Shown in pieces: positions 1-9,837 of a stretch of 11,618 bases of DNA. The notes beneath the pieces are model-generated. The model had not been told where the DNA came from. It saw nothing but the letters and a program-made list of their open reading frames with translations, and ran no database searches. Positions within the stretch are counted from its first letter, which is position 1. Each line of letters opens with the position of its first letter. A program made the translations under genes and the position numbers. Source of the stretch: Conidiobolus incongruus B7586 (lineage: Eukaryota > Entomophthoromycota > Entomophthoromycetes > Entomophthorales > Conidiobolaceae); assembly GCA_000697335.1 (NCBI GenBank), contig JNEM01005960.1, positions 1 through 11,618 on the forward strand. Direction: 5' to 3'.

Positions 1-1052
1 TAAAACAAACTAATAATTATATTATTAAAACTAATATTTTATCTTATTATTCTATAAATTAATTTAAATTAAAATATAATGAATAATTCTGCATTTATCT
101 ATTTATTTTATAATTATTGTTTTATATAATATATATTATAATTTTAGGTGAAAAAATTAATATTTACATATTAAAAGTAATTACAAATAGTTTGAAAATT
201 CATAATCTATTTTACTTTACTATATAATATAATATATATTTTGATCTTATAATATAAATTTAATCTATTAAGCAAGTAACTAATATAATTTTTTCAAATA
301 ATTTAATCCTTTGAAATAGATTTTAAAGAAAAATATTAATTTAAAACCATTATATATTGCAAGATATATTATATATATGCTAAAAAGGTTATTATTGAAA
401 TTTTACCAAAAATAAATTTATTTTTTTTATTTTTTGATAATAAATAAAAGAAATATTAAATATAAAAGTATATTTGATATAAAAAACTACCAAGGATATA
501 AAAATATTTTTTATTTATATTATTTTAAATTAAAAAATCAATCTTTTTAATTCTTATTAATATAAAATCAACAATAAGAAGATTAACAAAAGCTAATAGA
601 TAATTATTTAGGCTATAACTAAAAAAATACTATTAAAATATAGTCAAAATTAGATTTTTTTTATATAAAATTATTTAAGTTAATTTTTCTGAAAACTTTT
701 AAAAAACTATTTGTCTAAAAGAGATAAAAAATATATTACTAAATTGAAAATAATATTTTGATAATAATAATACTTCTCTTGTTGATAAGTAAAGGTTGAT
801 TATTATTTTATATTATAATCTTATATAGTTGATTTATTTAATTCCTACAGCGTATAAATTAGTAGTAAGTTTTATAATTTCTAAAGAATTTTTAATTGGT
901 GATTTATTAACTAATCAAAGACATTTAATACTATATACAAAATATAAAAGGATATAAAGCTTTTATTATAAATAATTTTTTAAAAAATAGAAAAAATAAA
1001 TGAATTTAATATTCTTATTAAATCATATTTTCTGTGATTATAACTGTTTTAA
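1..1052. other. A+T-rich stretch without a recognisable gene
   Basis: Both strands are dense in stops and dominated by TA, AT and short A or T runs. No splice-compatible frame, tRNA box or clear repeat was seen. The string around 600-625 (AATTATTTAGGCTATAA) resembles a part of the repeat pair near 9595 and 10003, but the similarity does not extend far enough to call a third copy. Confidence 0.5.
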
Positions 1053-1193
1053 TCATTTGAAGAATATATTTGGAGGAAAAACGCGCTTGAAGACAAATCA
1101 AATTCGTTTATAAAATATTATATTTTAGATTTTAATAAAAAGACTATTTCTAAGTTATTAAAAGTTTGCCACAAGTATGGCAAAGAGCGATGA
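1053..1193 (+). other. Short open stretch, 46 codons, unrecognised
   Basis: The frame is open from after the stop ending at 1052 to TGA at 1191-1193. It reads like ordinary protein (FEEYIWRKNALEDK near the start, ISKLLKVCHKYGKER at the end). G+C is higher than in the flanks, with words such as GGAGGAAAAACGCGC. It has no ATG start, no clear splice partner on either side and no family I recognise. It could be a surviving exon-sized scrap of a decayed gene or transposon, or chance. Confidence 0.2.
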
Positions 1194-2560
1194 ATAACTA
1201 AATAAATATTCTCTTTTTATTATTTATTTAATTTTTGTATAGTAATTATTAATAATTTTATTTAACATTGATTTGGAAATTCTTCCATTATTTAATTTTT
1301 CTAATAATGATATCAATATTAAATTTTTATAGCAATTCATTCATATAGAGGAATCAAAACGTGACTAAAGTTTTATACTCTATATTATATTAATTTGATA
1401 TTATACAATCTTATATATGTCAATTAATTAAAAATTATAAGTAAATACATTAATTTAATTACTGATATATATTTTAAAAATTACAATTTGGATAATATAT
1501 CATTAAAATTGTGATTTGAATCCAATCGAATATAGTAAATATGCATAAATTTTAAATAGGAGATATTATAAATATAAAGATTTATTTAACTGTTTATTTA
1601 ATTAAAAGACTTTTAATATTATTATTCGAAAAGATAATTATTGTAAATAGTCTTTTTTTATTCGAAATTAAATTAACATTACATATTAAATACATATTCT
1701 TATAATTTAAATGTTTTGTGTTCTGATACTTTGATTATCACAATATTTGATAGTTGGGAAAAAAAACTATTAAATATGTAGTCTTTAAAAAAGGTAATTA
1801 TTATATATAATATTTCACCAATATTAATATTAGGTTAATTTATATTACATTATTCATAAAACAAAAACAACATGAAGATAATAAAACATTTATTCATTTC
1901 ATTTGTTTATAATCTGGTAATAAATTTATTGAAATACGCAAAAGTTTATTCAGGCTATATTCAAATAATTTATATTTTGTATAGTATATAAAAACTAATA
2001 TTCTTTTTAAATCTTTATTTACAAGCTATGAAAAAATATTCATAAATCAAATTTGATTAATAGTTTCATTCAATATTATTAAAATATTTTCTATATAATT
2101 AACTTTCTCATTACTGAAAAATAATAAATTTTGAATATATAATAATATATACTCAAATATCATTATATGCGATTTATTAATTTTATCTGGAAGTTGTATA
2201 GATGATTTTGAAAATAATTTTAAAAAATACCTTATTTTACAAAAAAATAGTATTATATTAAAATTATTAGAATATTTTTATAAATTTAATGATTTAGAGC
2301 GAAAGTTTGACTATAAGACCATTGAAAGTATATTAAAAATAATTTCTTTTTCAAAATTGTCAAATATATAATTTATTATAAAATATATCAAAATTAATCA
2401 ATCAAACCAAATCAAATTTTCAAAAAAAATGATCAGAATATAAATGTTAAGCAAATATATCTGATAATAGATAATAATTAATAAATATTTAGTACTTTTG
2501 TTGTAATATAACTAGCAAATACTTATAAATATATTTCAAAAAAAATATAGATAGATATTG
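1194..2560. other. A+T-rich stretch without a recognisable gene
   Basis: All frames are stop-dense, and no RNA gene or consistent repeat could be seen. A weak inverted pair (AAAAGACT at 1604-1611 and AGTCTTTT at 1649-1656) is the most regular structure and is within chance for this composition. Confidence 0.5.
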
Positions 2561-2811
2561 AAAAGTTATGAAGAGGGAATATATAGCTATAACAAAACAT
2601 AGTTCAAGTAAGTTATGATATCTCTATAAAGTTTAATATGATGTTGAATAAGATAAAATGATTACAATAAGCTTCTTTGACCATTATTAAATCATAAATA
2701 ATTAGTTATAGAAATAATAGGGTTAAGAAAAAGTGTGTTATGAATATAGCTTTATTTTAATCCTTGTTCTCTAATGAATAATTCAATGTATGAAATCCTT
2801 TTTGATTACGA

Positions 2812-3240
2812 ATAGATGAATTGGTATTAATATATTCCAAATATCTTAAATATGTTAAAGAGCATAATTTTTGATGACTTAATAGTATTTTAATATTATT
2901 TCTTATATTTTTAGATCAACATATTGTGGCAAATTTTAGATTTAATAACATATTTTATACCAAAGAGCATTAATTATTAAAGGCTGCTATTAATTGAAAT
3001 AAATTTCTTAAAGATTAATAGCTATTTTAGACATAATAGAGAGATAAAATAAATACAATAGTTTCAATAGAAATTTATTTGGTCATATAAATCGAAATTC
3101 TGTTTAGATAGAACTTTAGATAGAATGATGGAATTGTGAATAATTATCAGGTGGATATGGATAAGCAATTGTTCATGAAAAATGTGATATTAATTACATA
3201 ATTGATCAAAATTTGAGTTTTCTTGATATCTAGAAAATTT
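2812..3240 (+). mobile_element. Fossil resembling Ty3/Gypsy reverse transcriptase and RNase H
   Basis: Coding-like traces on the + strand recall Gypsy Pol. At about 2812-2874 a stretch resembles the end of the RT palm (…LIYSK…VKEHNF). About 28 residues on, near 2929-2970, a stretch resembles the connection region (ANF…FYTKE). Near 3180-3237 a stretch resembles the RNase H region with the pattern NY.I…L. The order and strand agree, but the spacing is shorter than in a whole element. The copy is old and heavily broken, with many breaks. No terminal repeats could be paired with it. This is a family impression from short motifs, not a secure alignment. Confidence 0.35.
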
Positions 3241-3533
3241 ATAATCTCTACTGAGTATTGAATAGAGTTATCATTTAGCATGTATGGAGAGTACTAATAA
3301 TTCATTAAACAACTTTTCAATTATAAAAAATATAAATATAAACATTATATAATATTATATTAACCAAATAATTATAAATATAACCACAATTTTTATCTTT
3401 ATAATATTCTATCTAATATGTAATAAGAACATGGTATTTTTCATATCATAAATTACTGAACCGACAAAATAATATTGTAATATATATAATTTTAGTCAAT
3501 AATGAACTATATTTAGCTTTCCTCATTTATTAG

Positions 3534-3541
3534 TATAAAAG
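3534..3541 (+). promoter_or_regulatory. TATA box of the thioredoxin-like gene
   Basis: TATAAAAG lies 68-75 nt before the ATG at 3610, preceded by a short pyrimidine run (CTTTCCTC). The ATG itself has A at -3. In DNA this A+T-rich, TATA-like strings are common, but the exact TATAAAAG form at a suitable distance from the gene makes it a reasonable core promoter call. Confidence 0.4.
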
Positions 3542-3609
3542 CTCAATGAATCATACAATTATTCATCTGAATTTACTCAATATACTTTAATAATCAACTA
3601 AAGACAAAT

Positions 3610-4214
3610 ATGAAAATAGCATCTCTTATCCAATTGGAATTACTTAATATTGTAGCAGGTTTAAATCAATACACTATCCAATATCCGTATACATTCAATC
3701 ATGATATGGATGCAATTTTAAATTTGACACAAGGATATAATACATTCGTGTTCTTTATGGGTAAGTATGAAGAGACACTATCAATCAAATATTTTAGTTA
3801 AGATAATGGAACGTAGGGAGTATCAATGCCACAACAGGAGAGTCATGGTGTCCTGACACTCGTAAAGCAATTGGTCCAGTTATTGAAAACGTTAGTAAAG
3901 TCAAAGATGCTACACTTGTTAAAGCAATGGTGGGGCTAAGATCAGAGTAATATTTAAGAATATTTTTATCATTTAATACATTCTAATTTACAATATTCAA
4001 TAGATGGAAATCTCAGTTTAACTATTATAAAAATCATAAATTAACCAATTTGACTAAAATTCCTACTTTAATGAATTGGAAAATGGTAATCATATTTATT
4101 ATATTTACAAAGTTAAACTAACAAATGATTTAGGACGGACCTCATCCGCATCGATTGATTGAAGCAGATTGTTACAATATTACATTGTTAAAGCAATATT
4201 TAAATGTTGACTAA
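3610..4214 (+). CDS. TRP14/TXNDC17-like thioredoxin-fold protein (DUF953 family), four exons
   Basis: Exons are 3610-3760, 3817-3946, 4004-4085 and 4134-4214. Joined, they encode 147 residues ending in TAA, with no in-frame stop at any junction. The thioredoxin-like core starts near residue 42 (YNTFVFFMG). The active-site loop follows at residues 57-65 (TGESWCPDT). Next come VGLRSEWKS around residues 89-97, a family-like IPTLMNW with the cis-proline at residues 113-119, and RLIEADC near residues 128-134. That order of motifs matches cytosolic TRP14/TXNDC17, which reduces disulfides or nitrosothiols. The animal motif is WCPDC. Here the second cysteine is Thr (CPDT), so a classical dithiol mechanism is doubtful. 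As far as I recall, fungal members commonly have a non-Cys residue there. The first 40 residues are longer than in the 123-residue human protein, so Met33 is an alternative start giving 115 residues. The first ATG is preferred because the frame is open and a TATA box lies about 70 nt upstream. Family assignment is strong; the N-terminus is uncertain. Confidence 0.85.
3761..3816 (+). other. Intron 1 of the thioredoxin-like gene
   Basis: This is a 56-nt intron with donor GTAAGT and acceptor CGTAG. It splits a glycine codon (G|GG), and removing it joins VFFM to GSINATTGESWCPD, which restores the family's continuous strand and active-site loop. An earlier TAG at 3794-3796 could also act as an acceptor but would not give that frame. 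The branch site is not obvious: no CTAAC is seen. Confidence 0.8.
3947..4003 (+). other. Intron 2 of the thioredoxin-like gene
   Basis: This is a 57-nt intron with donor GTAATA and acceptor AATAG. It splits a glutamate codon (GA|A) and joins VGLRS to EWKSQFNYY, the expected 'VG.R.EW' family segment. A CTAAT at 3983-3987, about 17 nt before the acceptor, is a plausible fungal branch site. Confidence 0.82.
4086..4133 (+). other. Intron 3 of the thioredoxin-like gene
   Basis: This is a 48-nt phase-0 intron with donor GTAATC and acceptor TTTAG. A textbook branch site ACTAAC ends at 4122, 11 nt before the acceptor. Its removal joins the strand containing IPTLMNWKM to DGPHPHRLIEADC. Confidence 0.82.
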
Positions 4215-6044
4215 TTTTGATTAAATCATTTTTAACTTTAACATATTAATAATTATAAATATATATTCTTTAACCGCATTGATTAAAACTAAAATTTGTG
4301 ATAAAAATGGAATTAAAGCAGTTTTCATATTATAATTAATTATAAATTAATATATATTGATATATAAAAATTGGAATATCTATTAATATTAAAATAGAAC
4401 GATAAATAATAAATAATAATTTGAAACGAAATTTGCATTAACTAACCAGCAGATTTATAATATAAATTTTGCTATCCTATTTTTCTAGTGAATATTCAAA
4501 ATTGGAGATATAAATATATTACAAAATCGAAATTGGGAAAAATTTCAAACCATCAAATTAAATATATTACATTATATCAAATAATAAATGTATACTATTT
4601 TTTGTAAATAATATTGAGTTCAGTATTGATATCATAATATAATATATATAAATATTTAAATATATATCCTTATCTTATGTTTAAATAATTCTTTGTTTCA
4701 CATAATTTTCTGATTAATTATATTTAATTAATATAATATTGACTAAATAAACAGTTTTAGTTATTGGCGAAATTATTAATATTTTAGTTTTCTTAAATTT
4801 TGCATATTAATTTAATTTAATAATATTTAAGTTTTTAATCTCTATTACTATTATTATATATCAAATATTTTTCCTTTTTAGATGTATTTAATAAATTAAT
4901 GGTATTATAAATAATTGATAATGATAGTCTTCATTTCTGAAAAATTTAATTTAATTTATTTGGTATGAGTAAAAATATTTTATAATATATATATTTGAAA
5001 AATAAAACTCAATGATTTTACTATTATTAAAATACATCAAAAAATCCTAAATTCGGGGATATAATAAATATGAATAGTCTGTATATAAATCTAAATTGAG
5101 TATAATTATATGATATTAGTTATAAGCCAAAAATTAAATAATCATTAAATATAATATAATATGTATATTATATAGTTTTATATATTATATTTAGAAAATA
5201 ATTTAATATAATATGAATTATGACTGAGTTATTATTTTTACAAAATATCGAATACTAAGTTTTATAACCATTATTATTTTTAATTCAAATTTAAATATAT
5301 TTTAATGAGATAGCTTAACAACTTATATAAACTATACTGGCAATAAAATTAAAACCCTTTGAATATATATTAGAATATTAACTTAATCAATATAATATGA
5401 TCGAGGTATAGATATAGTAATACAAGTTTGATTTTATTATATTTTAATTTACTCAATACTGAACTATTAATATCACTTTTTAATAAGGTATTTTGATTTT
5501 TTTAATAATTTTGTGAATAATTACAAAATTGAGAATATTAAACTTAAATTTATATATTAAGTTTTTGGGATTGAAAATGTAAAAGTATTTATATAGAAAT
5601 TTAAATGTTTATATTAATTATAATTTGTATGAGATATAAATTATAAAATATAAATTTGATAAATTTGATTTAGCTATGATTATTGTAGTATATTATATAA
5701 TAATCGAATTGAAACTTAACAAAAATTATTTATATTGGCAAAATGAATATTTATTATAAAGTTTGATATAATTAATATATTACTAATCAAATATGCATCA
5801 CTAAGTTCCATTATCAATTATAAAGTTCTTGATAACATTTGCATATTTAGTATATTAAACAAAATTGCTTTATTAAATTTTTGGCTGAACATTGAACTTT
5901 GGTGATTATTACGGATTTTATTATAATATAATTTCTAATAATAAATAAAAATTATACTTGAAAGACTTGTGCTTCATATTATTCAACAATACTTTGCTCC
6001 ATAAATTTGTCAAACAGATGACCTATAAAATTATTTTTTTGTAT
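4215..6044. other. A+T-rich stretch downstream of the gene, no gene seen
   Basis: This contains the 3' flank and terminator region of the thioredoxin-like gene, then about 1.8 kb with no coding-like frame on either strand. Short related words recur, for example the TTGGC-like words near 4763 and 5735 and the 'aaatt..g.gatat' words near 4500, 5050 and 5527. They hint at old diverged repeats, but their spacings do not agree, so no repeat unit is called. Confidence 0.45.
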
Positions 6045-6200
6045 TAATGACTGATTTTGAATCTTTAAATTTACAAATTTATAAATCATTTTAAAGCATT
6101 CCTGTGCTTGTTTTTAAAATCCCTAGCAGAATATAGTCACAATGAACGAAATCAGATTATTTGCCAAATAAGCTTACTCTTGCCTTCTAATTAATCAAGT
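6045..6200 (+). mobile_element. Possible fossil of a Gypsy RT/RNase H junction
   Basis: A coding-like trace resembles the stretch between reverse transcriptase and RNase H in Ty3/Gypsy Pol: an F..L…S.PVL..F.PSR pattern followed by a T.SDY-like segment. It lies at the left edge of the more G+C-rich zone. It is old and broken, and it is too far from the 2812-3240 trace and on the wrong side of an intact gene to belong to the same copy. Similarity rests on scattered residues, so this is tentative. Confidence 0.25.
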
Positions 6201-7259
6201 TTTAACTAGTATAATATTCAATCTCTTTGAATTATTAAGTATAAATGATTGGTATTTAAATTTTGATTAAAAATTATCATTTTAAGATATGCTTAATTTG
6301 AAATTATTTATATATTTCGTTATTTAATATACTTTATTTTTAATAATCGTTTATAAAAGGCTCAGATAGTAGGAACTATATTAGGAACTATTATAGTTTG
6401 ATATTGAATACATTATAGTTTTTAATATTTGAAAAAGTTTGATCAAGCTTTACCCAAAATACGCTTCATTTTAATTTATCAATAAATGGATAGGGATCAA
6501 AAATGCATCTGATCTTGTAGTTTTTGAATTTTTCAAGGCCTTAATTAGATTGCTTAATGTTATACAGAGCCATAGATTATTTTAGTATTTTGATCAATTG
6601 TTATAATGTGAAGAAACTTATATCTCTTTTGGTAACCAAACCAATTCTATTTTTATGTTTATTCAAATTAGTTCCTTCTGATAATTGAAGCTTACCAGTT
6701 AATTAACTGAAAAAATAATTATAATTTTAGACTATATATAATTTAACTCTTTTGTTCGTTGTTTTCATATTTCTAATAATTAGGTGACCAGATTAAAGTA
6801 TATTTTTAACAAGCAATCTCTCTTAGTTGAAGTTACTGATTGAGTGTCTAATGATAGGGTAGAATAGATTCTTGTCACCAAAACTTTGAAAAAGTCTTAT
6901 TAATTCGATAGGTAGCCTAATTTGAGAGAAAAAATATTTGAATGCAATATCTTTGGCCAAGGGTTGCAAACGATTTAATAATTTCCTTTCAGCTCATATT
7001 ATTATTTCGTAATAATAATCAAAAACTTAAAGATTAAATATGACTGATGTATAATCAATGGATGTGTTTACTGATTTGAAGTTTCAAATTGATTCCATAA
7101 CTTGTATTTGAATCATTAAATTTGAAAAAAAATTCTGATTTTATTATCTATATATGCTAAATTTTAATAGTATTGAATATCAAAGCAATAATTGTTGAAT
7201 TTTAAATTTATAATAATTAGTCACTCAACTATGTTTTAGAATTGACTGCGAATAATGCT
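6201..7259. other. Mixed-composition stretch, no gene identified
   Basis: G+C is visibly higher than in the flanking deserts (for example TTTCAAGGCC near 6535 and GGCCAAGGGTTGCAAACG near 6953). Short open stretches occur in several + frames, but none is long or recognisable. It is probably decayed coding DNA, perhaps of a transposon, now beyond assignment by eye. Confidence 0.35.
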
Positions 7260-7791
7260 ATGACATCATCCCAAGAACTCAAATCAGACAAAATCCAATA
7301 CAAATTTGACTGAGATCACCTAGCTGAGTTAAAAGTACTTTTCACAACATGATATAATTAACCCAAAAAATATAACCTCTTTTATACTAGTCATTCTAAT
7401 TCTATTTCATGTAAAGAATTATACTACGGATTGGAAGCAAACAGAGTTGTCTCAAAAAGTAACAAAATCCAATATAAATGTGAAGGAGTTTTCAAAGTTA
7501 AAATTGGTATTTTATTCTCGAGGTATCCTAGTATATTTTGGATTTAAAGTCATTAATTAATTATTGAAAATATTAATTTATTCTTGTATTGACTTGGGTA
7601 TTATTACTTTGAATTTTGTTGTTGAATTCGATTTCAAAACTATAGTCGATAAGGTGAATAGGTTGGTAATTCACATGTCTCAAGAATTGAATACTTTTAG
7701 AATTAAGGCTAAAGACCACCTGGTTCACTTATATTGGGGCCTTTATCATAATGATTTAATTATCATGTGGAATTTTTTAGTAAAATGTTGA
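7260..7791 (+). pseudogene. Unrecognised coding-like relic
   Basis: Two + frames here are unusually open for this composition. The first covers about 7260-7532 with a few interruptions and contains words such as MTSSQELKSDKIQYKF and CKELYYGLEANRVVSKSN. The second is open for 76 codons from 7561 to a TGA at 7789-7791 and reads LIYSCIDLGIITLNFVV and later AKDHLVHLYWGLYHND. The residues look protein-like, with mixed charged and aromatic residues, but no domain is recognised. The first frame contains an in-phase similarity (NKIQYKC against DKIQYKF) 58 codons apart. It is most likely the remains of a transposon or gene; whether the two frames belong together cannot be told. Confidence 0.3.
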
Positions 7792-8105
7792 GATTATTCA
7801 CTTGCTCATATAAATGCTATTGTCCTTAAGGTTTAGAATTTATCACAACGTTGTGGTTAATCACTTTATTACCAGTTTTTGATCGTTTTCTAATAGATAT
7901 ACTCTTTCTTACTCTTTCCAAATCTTACGATTTCAGTAATTTATTTATTTCCTTTTTAACCACCCAAACTCTATCTAATTTAAAATTATCAATTTAAAAA
8001 TTGTAGAAAAGCTCAATTTTGAATGGTTTTTATTCACGACTCTACCTTATATTTCATTAAATACCAGATTGCGTTGAAATTTCTAATTACTAATAGTATT
8101 CACTT
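7792..8105. other. Gap between two relics, nothing identified
   Basis: The sequence is of intermediate composition with pyrimidine-rich words (CTTTCTTACTCTTTCC near 7901, AACCACCCAAACTC near 7959). Frames are short on both strands. It may be the leading region of the relic that follows, but no promoter or start can be supported. Confidence 0.3.
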
Positions 8106-8603
8106 ATGGAATCTAACCAACCTTCGCCAACTCTTTCAACATTACTTCCCCGTCATAATTTCGCAATTTGAGCAAAAAATATCCAATTCCCAGATTATTT
8201 AGCAAATCACGCAATTCTTCAAAGAAGAAAATTTATTTCATTAACTCTCGCATTCACTACCACTTTAATCTCAACTGGATGGTTCCAATTCTGTCATTTC
8301 TTAGAATTTTACCTCCTCACACTCATATACGAGCTCTAACTCACCGCACTCAAAATCTTTCACTGGGTCAATGACAAATACATCAAACTCAAACCTGAAA
8401 TCCATCACATTTACATCAATGCATTGCTATCACAACTACATTATATAACTTTATTGTTAAAATACTTGAATTTGATGTTGGCTATAACAGTTAAGGAATT
8501 AACAGATATTACTAAAAGATTTTGGCAAAGGTTCAATTCTTAGTACGATTCTATCGCTGAGTTGGATCATTTAAAGAATCATGACAAAGTTAAAATAGAA
8601 TAA
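8106..8603 (+). pseudogene. Broken frame for an unidentified, partly hydrophobic protein of about 165 residues
   Basis: From ATG at 8106 to a TAATAATAA run starting at 8601, one frame stays protein-like for about 165 codons with only about three internal stops. Unselected DNA of this composition would give well over ten. C is frequent (TTC, CTC, ACC, ATC codons), unlike the flanks. The reading starts SNQPSPTLSTLLPRHNF, then has a hydrophobic stretch (about residues 48-75, LTLAFTTTLISTGWFQF onward) that could be membrane segments. A helical, charged C-terminal third follows (VKELTDITKRFWQRF, IAELDHLKNHDKVKIE). I do not recognise the family. It could be a host membrane-protein pseudogene. The last third also faintly recalls Copia-type Gag, in which case it is a transposon fossil. 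Shorter openings in the other + frames, such as 8168-8374, look like shadows. The sharp left and right edges suggest relatively recent loss of function. Confidence 0.45.
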
Positions 8604-9424
8604 TAATAAATTAACTATATAAATATATATATTAAGACTTATATTATAATATATGTTGAATAATTTTATGCATAGTTGGTAAGGTTCAAAATTAAAATTC
8701 CTTTTTAATAATTTTAACTTATTTTAAATTAGTTGATTATTTAAATTTTATGATTCTCAAATTTTAATTTAAAAACTTTATATTAACTTTAAGCCACAAT
8801 ATTAAAAATTGTTTAATAGAAATTACAGCCGTAAAATATAGTTTATTTTTTGATTTTTATAATGTCAATTAATTCTCATAATATGTTAATTACTATAGTA
8901 TTTCGTTTGATTGGTAAAAGTATTAAATTTATAATTCATTAATATTATTATTTATTAGCATTTAAAACATAATTCACTTTTAAAAAGTATAATTTATTAA
9001 ATTAAAATTTATTATACTCTGAAATATTATATTAATCTAAATATATTCATTTTACCTAATCTTTATTTTTACTTTTTTCAAATATTCATTAATTAAATGT
9101 ATTGATAATAATTAATTATTATTGATATTGAAGAGTCTCTAATATAGACTAATATTTTCTAGATTAATTTAATATAAATAATGTAAAATTATAAGAATTA
9201 TTATTTTATTAAAATTAGGTCAAATAAATTAAAATGAAGTTATCATTAATATTTATATATTTTTAAGTTCTGAATCAATTATATTTATCTGTATATTAAA
9301 TTATTTAATTCTTGAAGAGTTACTAAATTTTACTTTTTAATTTAAATAATGGGATTTTTTTACAATTGAGAGAAAAAATTCAATATATAATAGATAGAAT
9401 TAGATTAATAATAATAAACTAATA
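8604..9424. other. A+T-rich stretch, no gene seen
   Basis: The sequence drops abruptly to near 85% A+T after the relic. All frames are stop-dense on both strands, and there are no RNA gene boxes. The palindromic ATATTATAATAT near 8642 is ordinary for this composition. Confidence 0.5.
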
Positions 9425-9747
9425 TTTTCTTTGATTATTAATAATATTTTGTCATACTATCAATAAGCTTTTAATATCTAAAAAACAATTTTTTATATTA
9501 AAAATTGAAATTTGATATTTCACAAATTAATTTAATTTTTTTGAAGATATTTTCTTTTTTATAAGTTGGTTTTTTAATTACTTAAAACAATACTAATTAT
9601 ATAGGCTATAATCTAAGTAATATATCAAATATGATAATTTTTTCCAAATATTTTCAATTTAATATTGCTTTATACCTTTAAGTTTATATAATTTGTAATT
9701 ATTTTACAAAATAATAGTTTTTTAAAATTATATTAATATAGAAATTA
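9425..9747 (+). repeat. Diverged direct repeat A, copy 1
   Basis: This aligns with 9838-10150 at an offset of about 408 nt. The best part, 9465-9538 against 9873-9946, aligns without gaps over 74 nt with 11 differences (9 transitions, 2 transversions, counted by hand). Shared landmarks follow in the same order: AAGCTT, 'AATATCTAAAAAA', 'TTTGATATTT', 'TTTTTTAATTA.TTAAAACAAT', 'ATATAGG.TATAAT' and 'AAATATGATAA'. It has no coding capacity. It may be a fragment of a transposon or a local tandem duplication; the element family is unknown. Confidence 0.75.
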
Positions 9748-9837
9748 AGTAATAACATAATTTTAAAATTAAAATTAAACAAATAAATTGATAAATAATA
9801 TACAAAAATTAATGAATAATACAAAATTAATAGCCTC

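Noticed and set aside
1505-1535. Possible tRNA B box (GATTTGAATCC)
   Set aside because: It does not match GGTTCGAATCC well, and no A box or cloverleaf arms can be drawn upstream.
1604-1656. Hairpin with AAAAGACT and AGTCTTTT arms
   Set aside because: Eight-base arms with a 37-nt loop in highly A+T-rich DNA are expected by chance, and no gene end is adjacent.
3610-3801. A 63-residue unspliced protein ending at 3801
   Set aside because: It runs 41 nt into intron 1. The spliced reading continues into the active-site loop and the rest of the family domain.
3610-4214. Ciliate-type genetic code (TAA and TAG as Gln), suggested by the extreme A+T content and readable stretches across TAA and TAG
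   Set aside because: The gene is explained fully by three short GT...AG introns with no TAA or TAG needed inside exons, and it ends at a TAA in the expected place. Reading through the stops instead breaks the family motifs.
4617-5465. Inverted 12-base match (AGTTCAGTATTG at 4617-4628, CAATACTGAACT at 5454-5465)
   Set aside because: Similarity fades within a few bases on each side. It is too short to call terminal inverted repeats, and there is no transposase-like sequence between the two.
7200-7430. Possible minus-strand coding segment (reading NLYWILSDLSSWDDVIALFAVNS)
   Set aside because: It is short, bounded by stops, has no recognised family, and lies opposite a comparably open plus-strand frame. 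Neither strand can be preferred on this evidence alone.
8168-8374. A separate 68-residue protein (MSKKYPIPRLF...)
   Set aside because: It starts at TTG and lies in a different frame of the longer, better-patterned frame at 8106-8603, so it is most likely a shadow.
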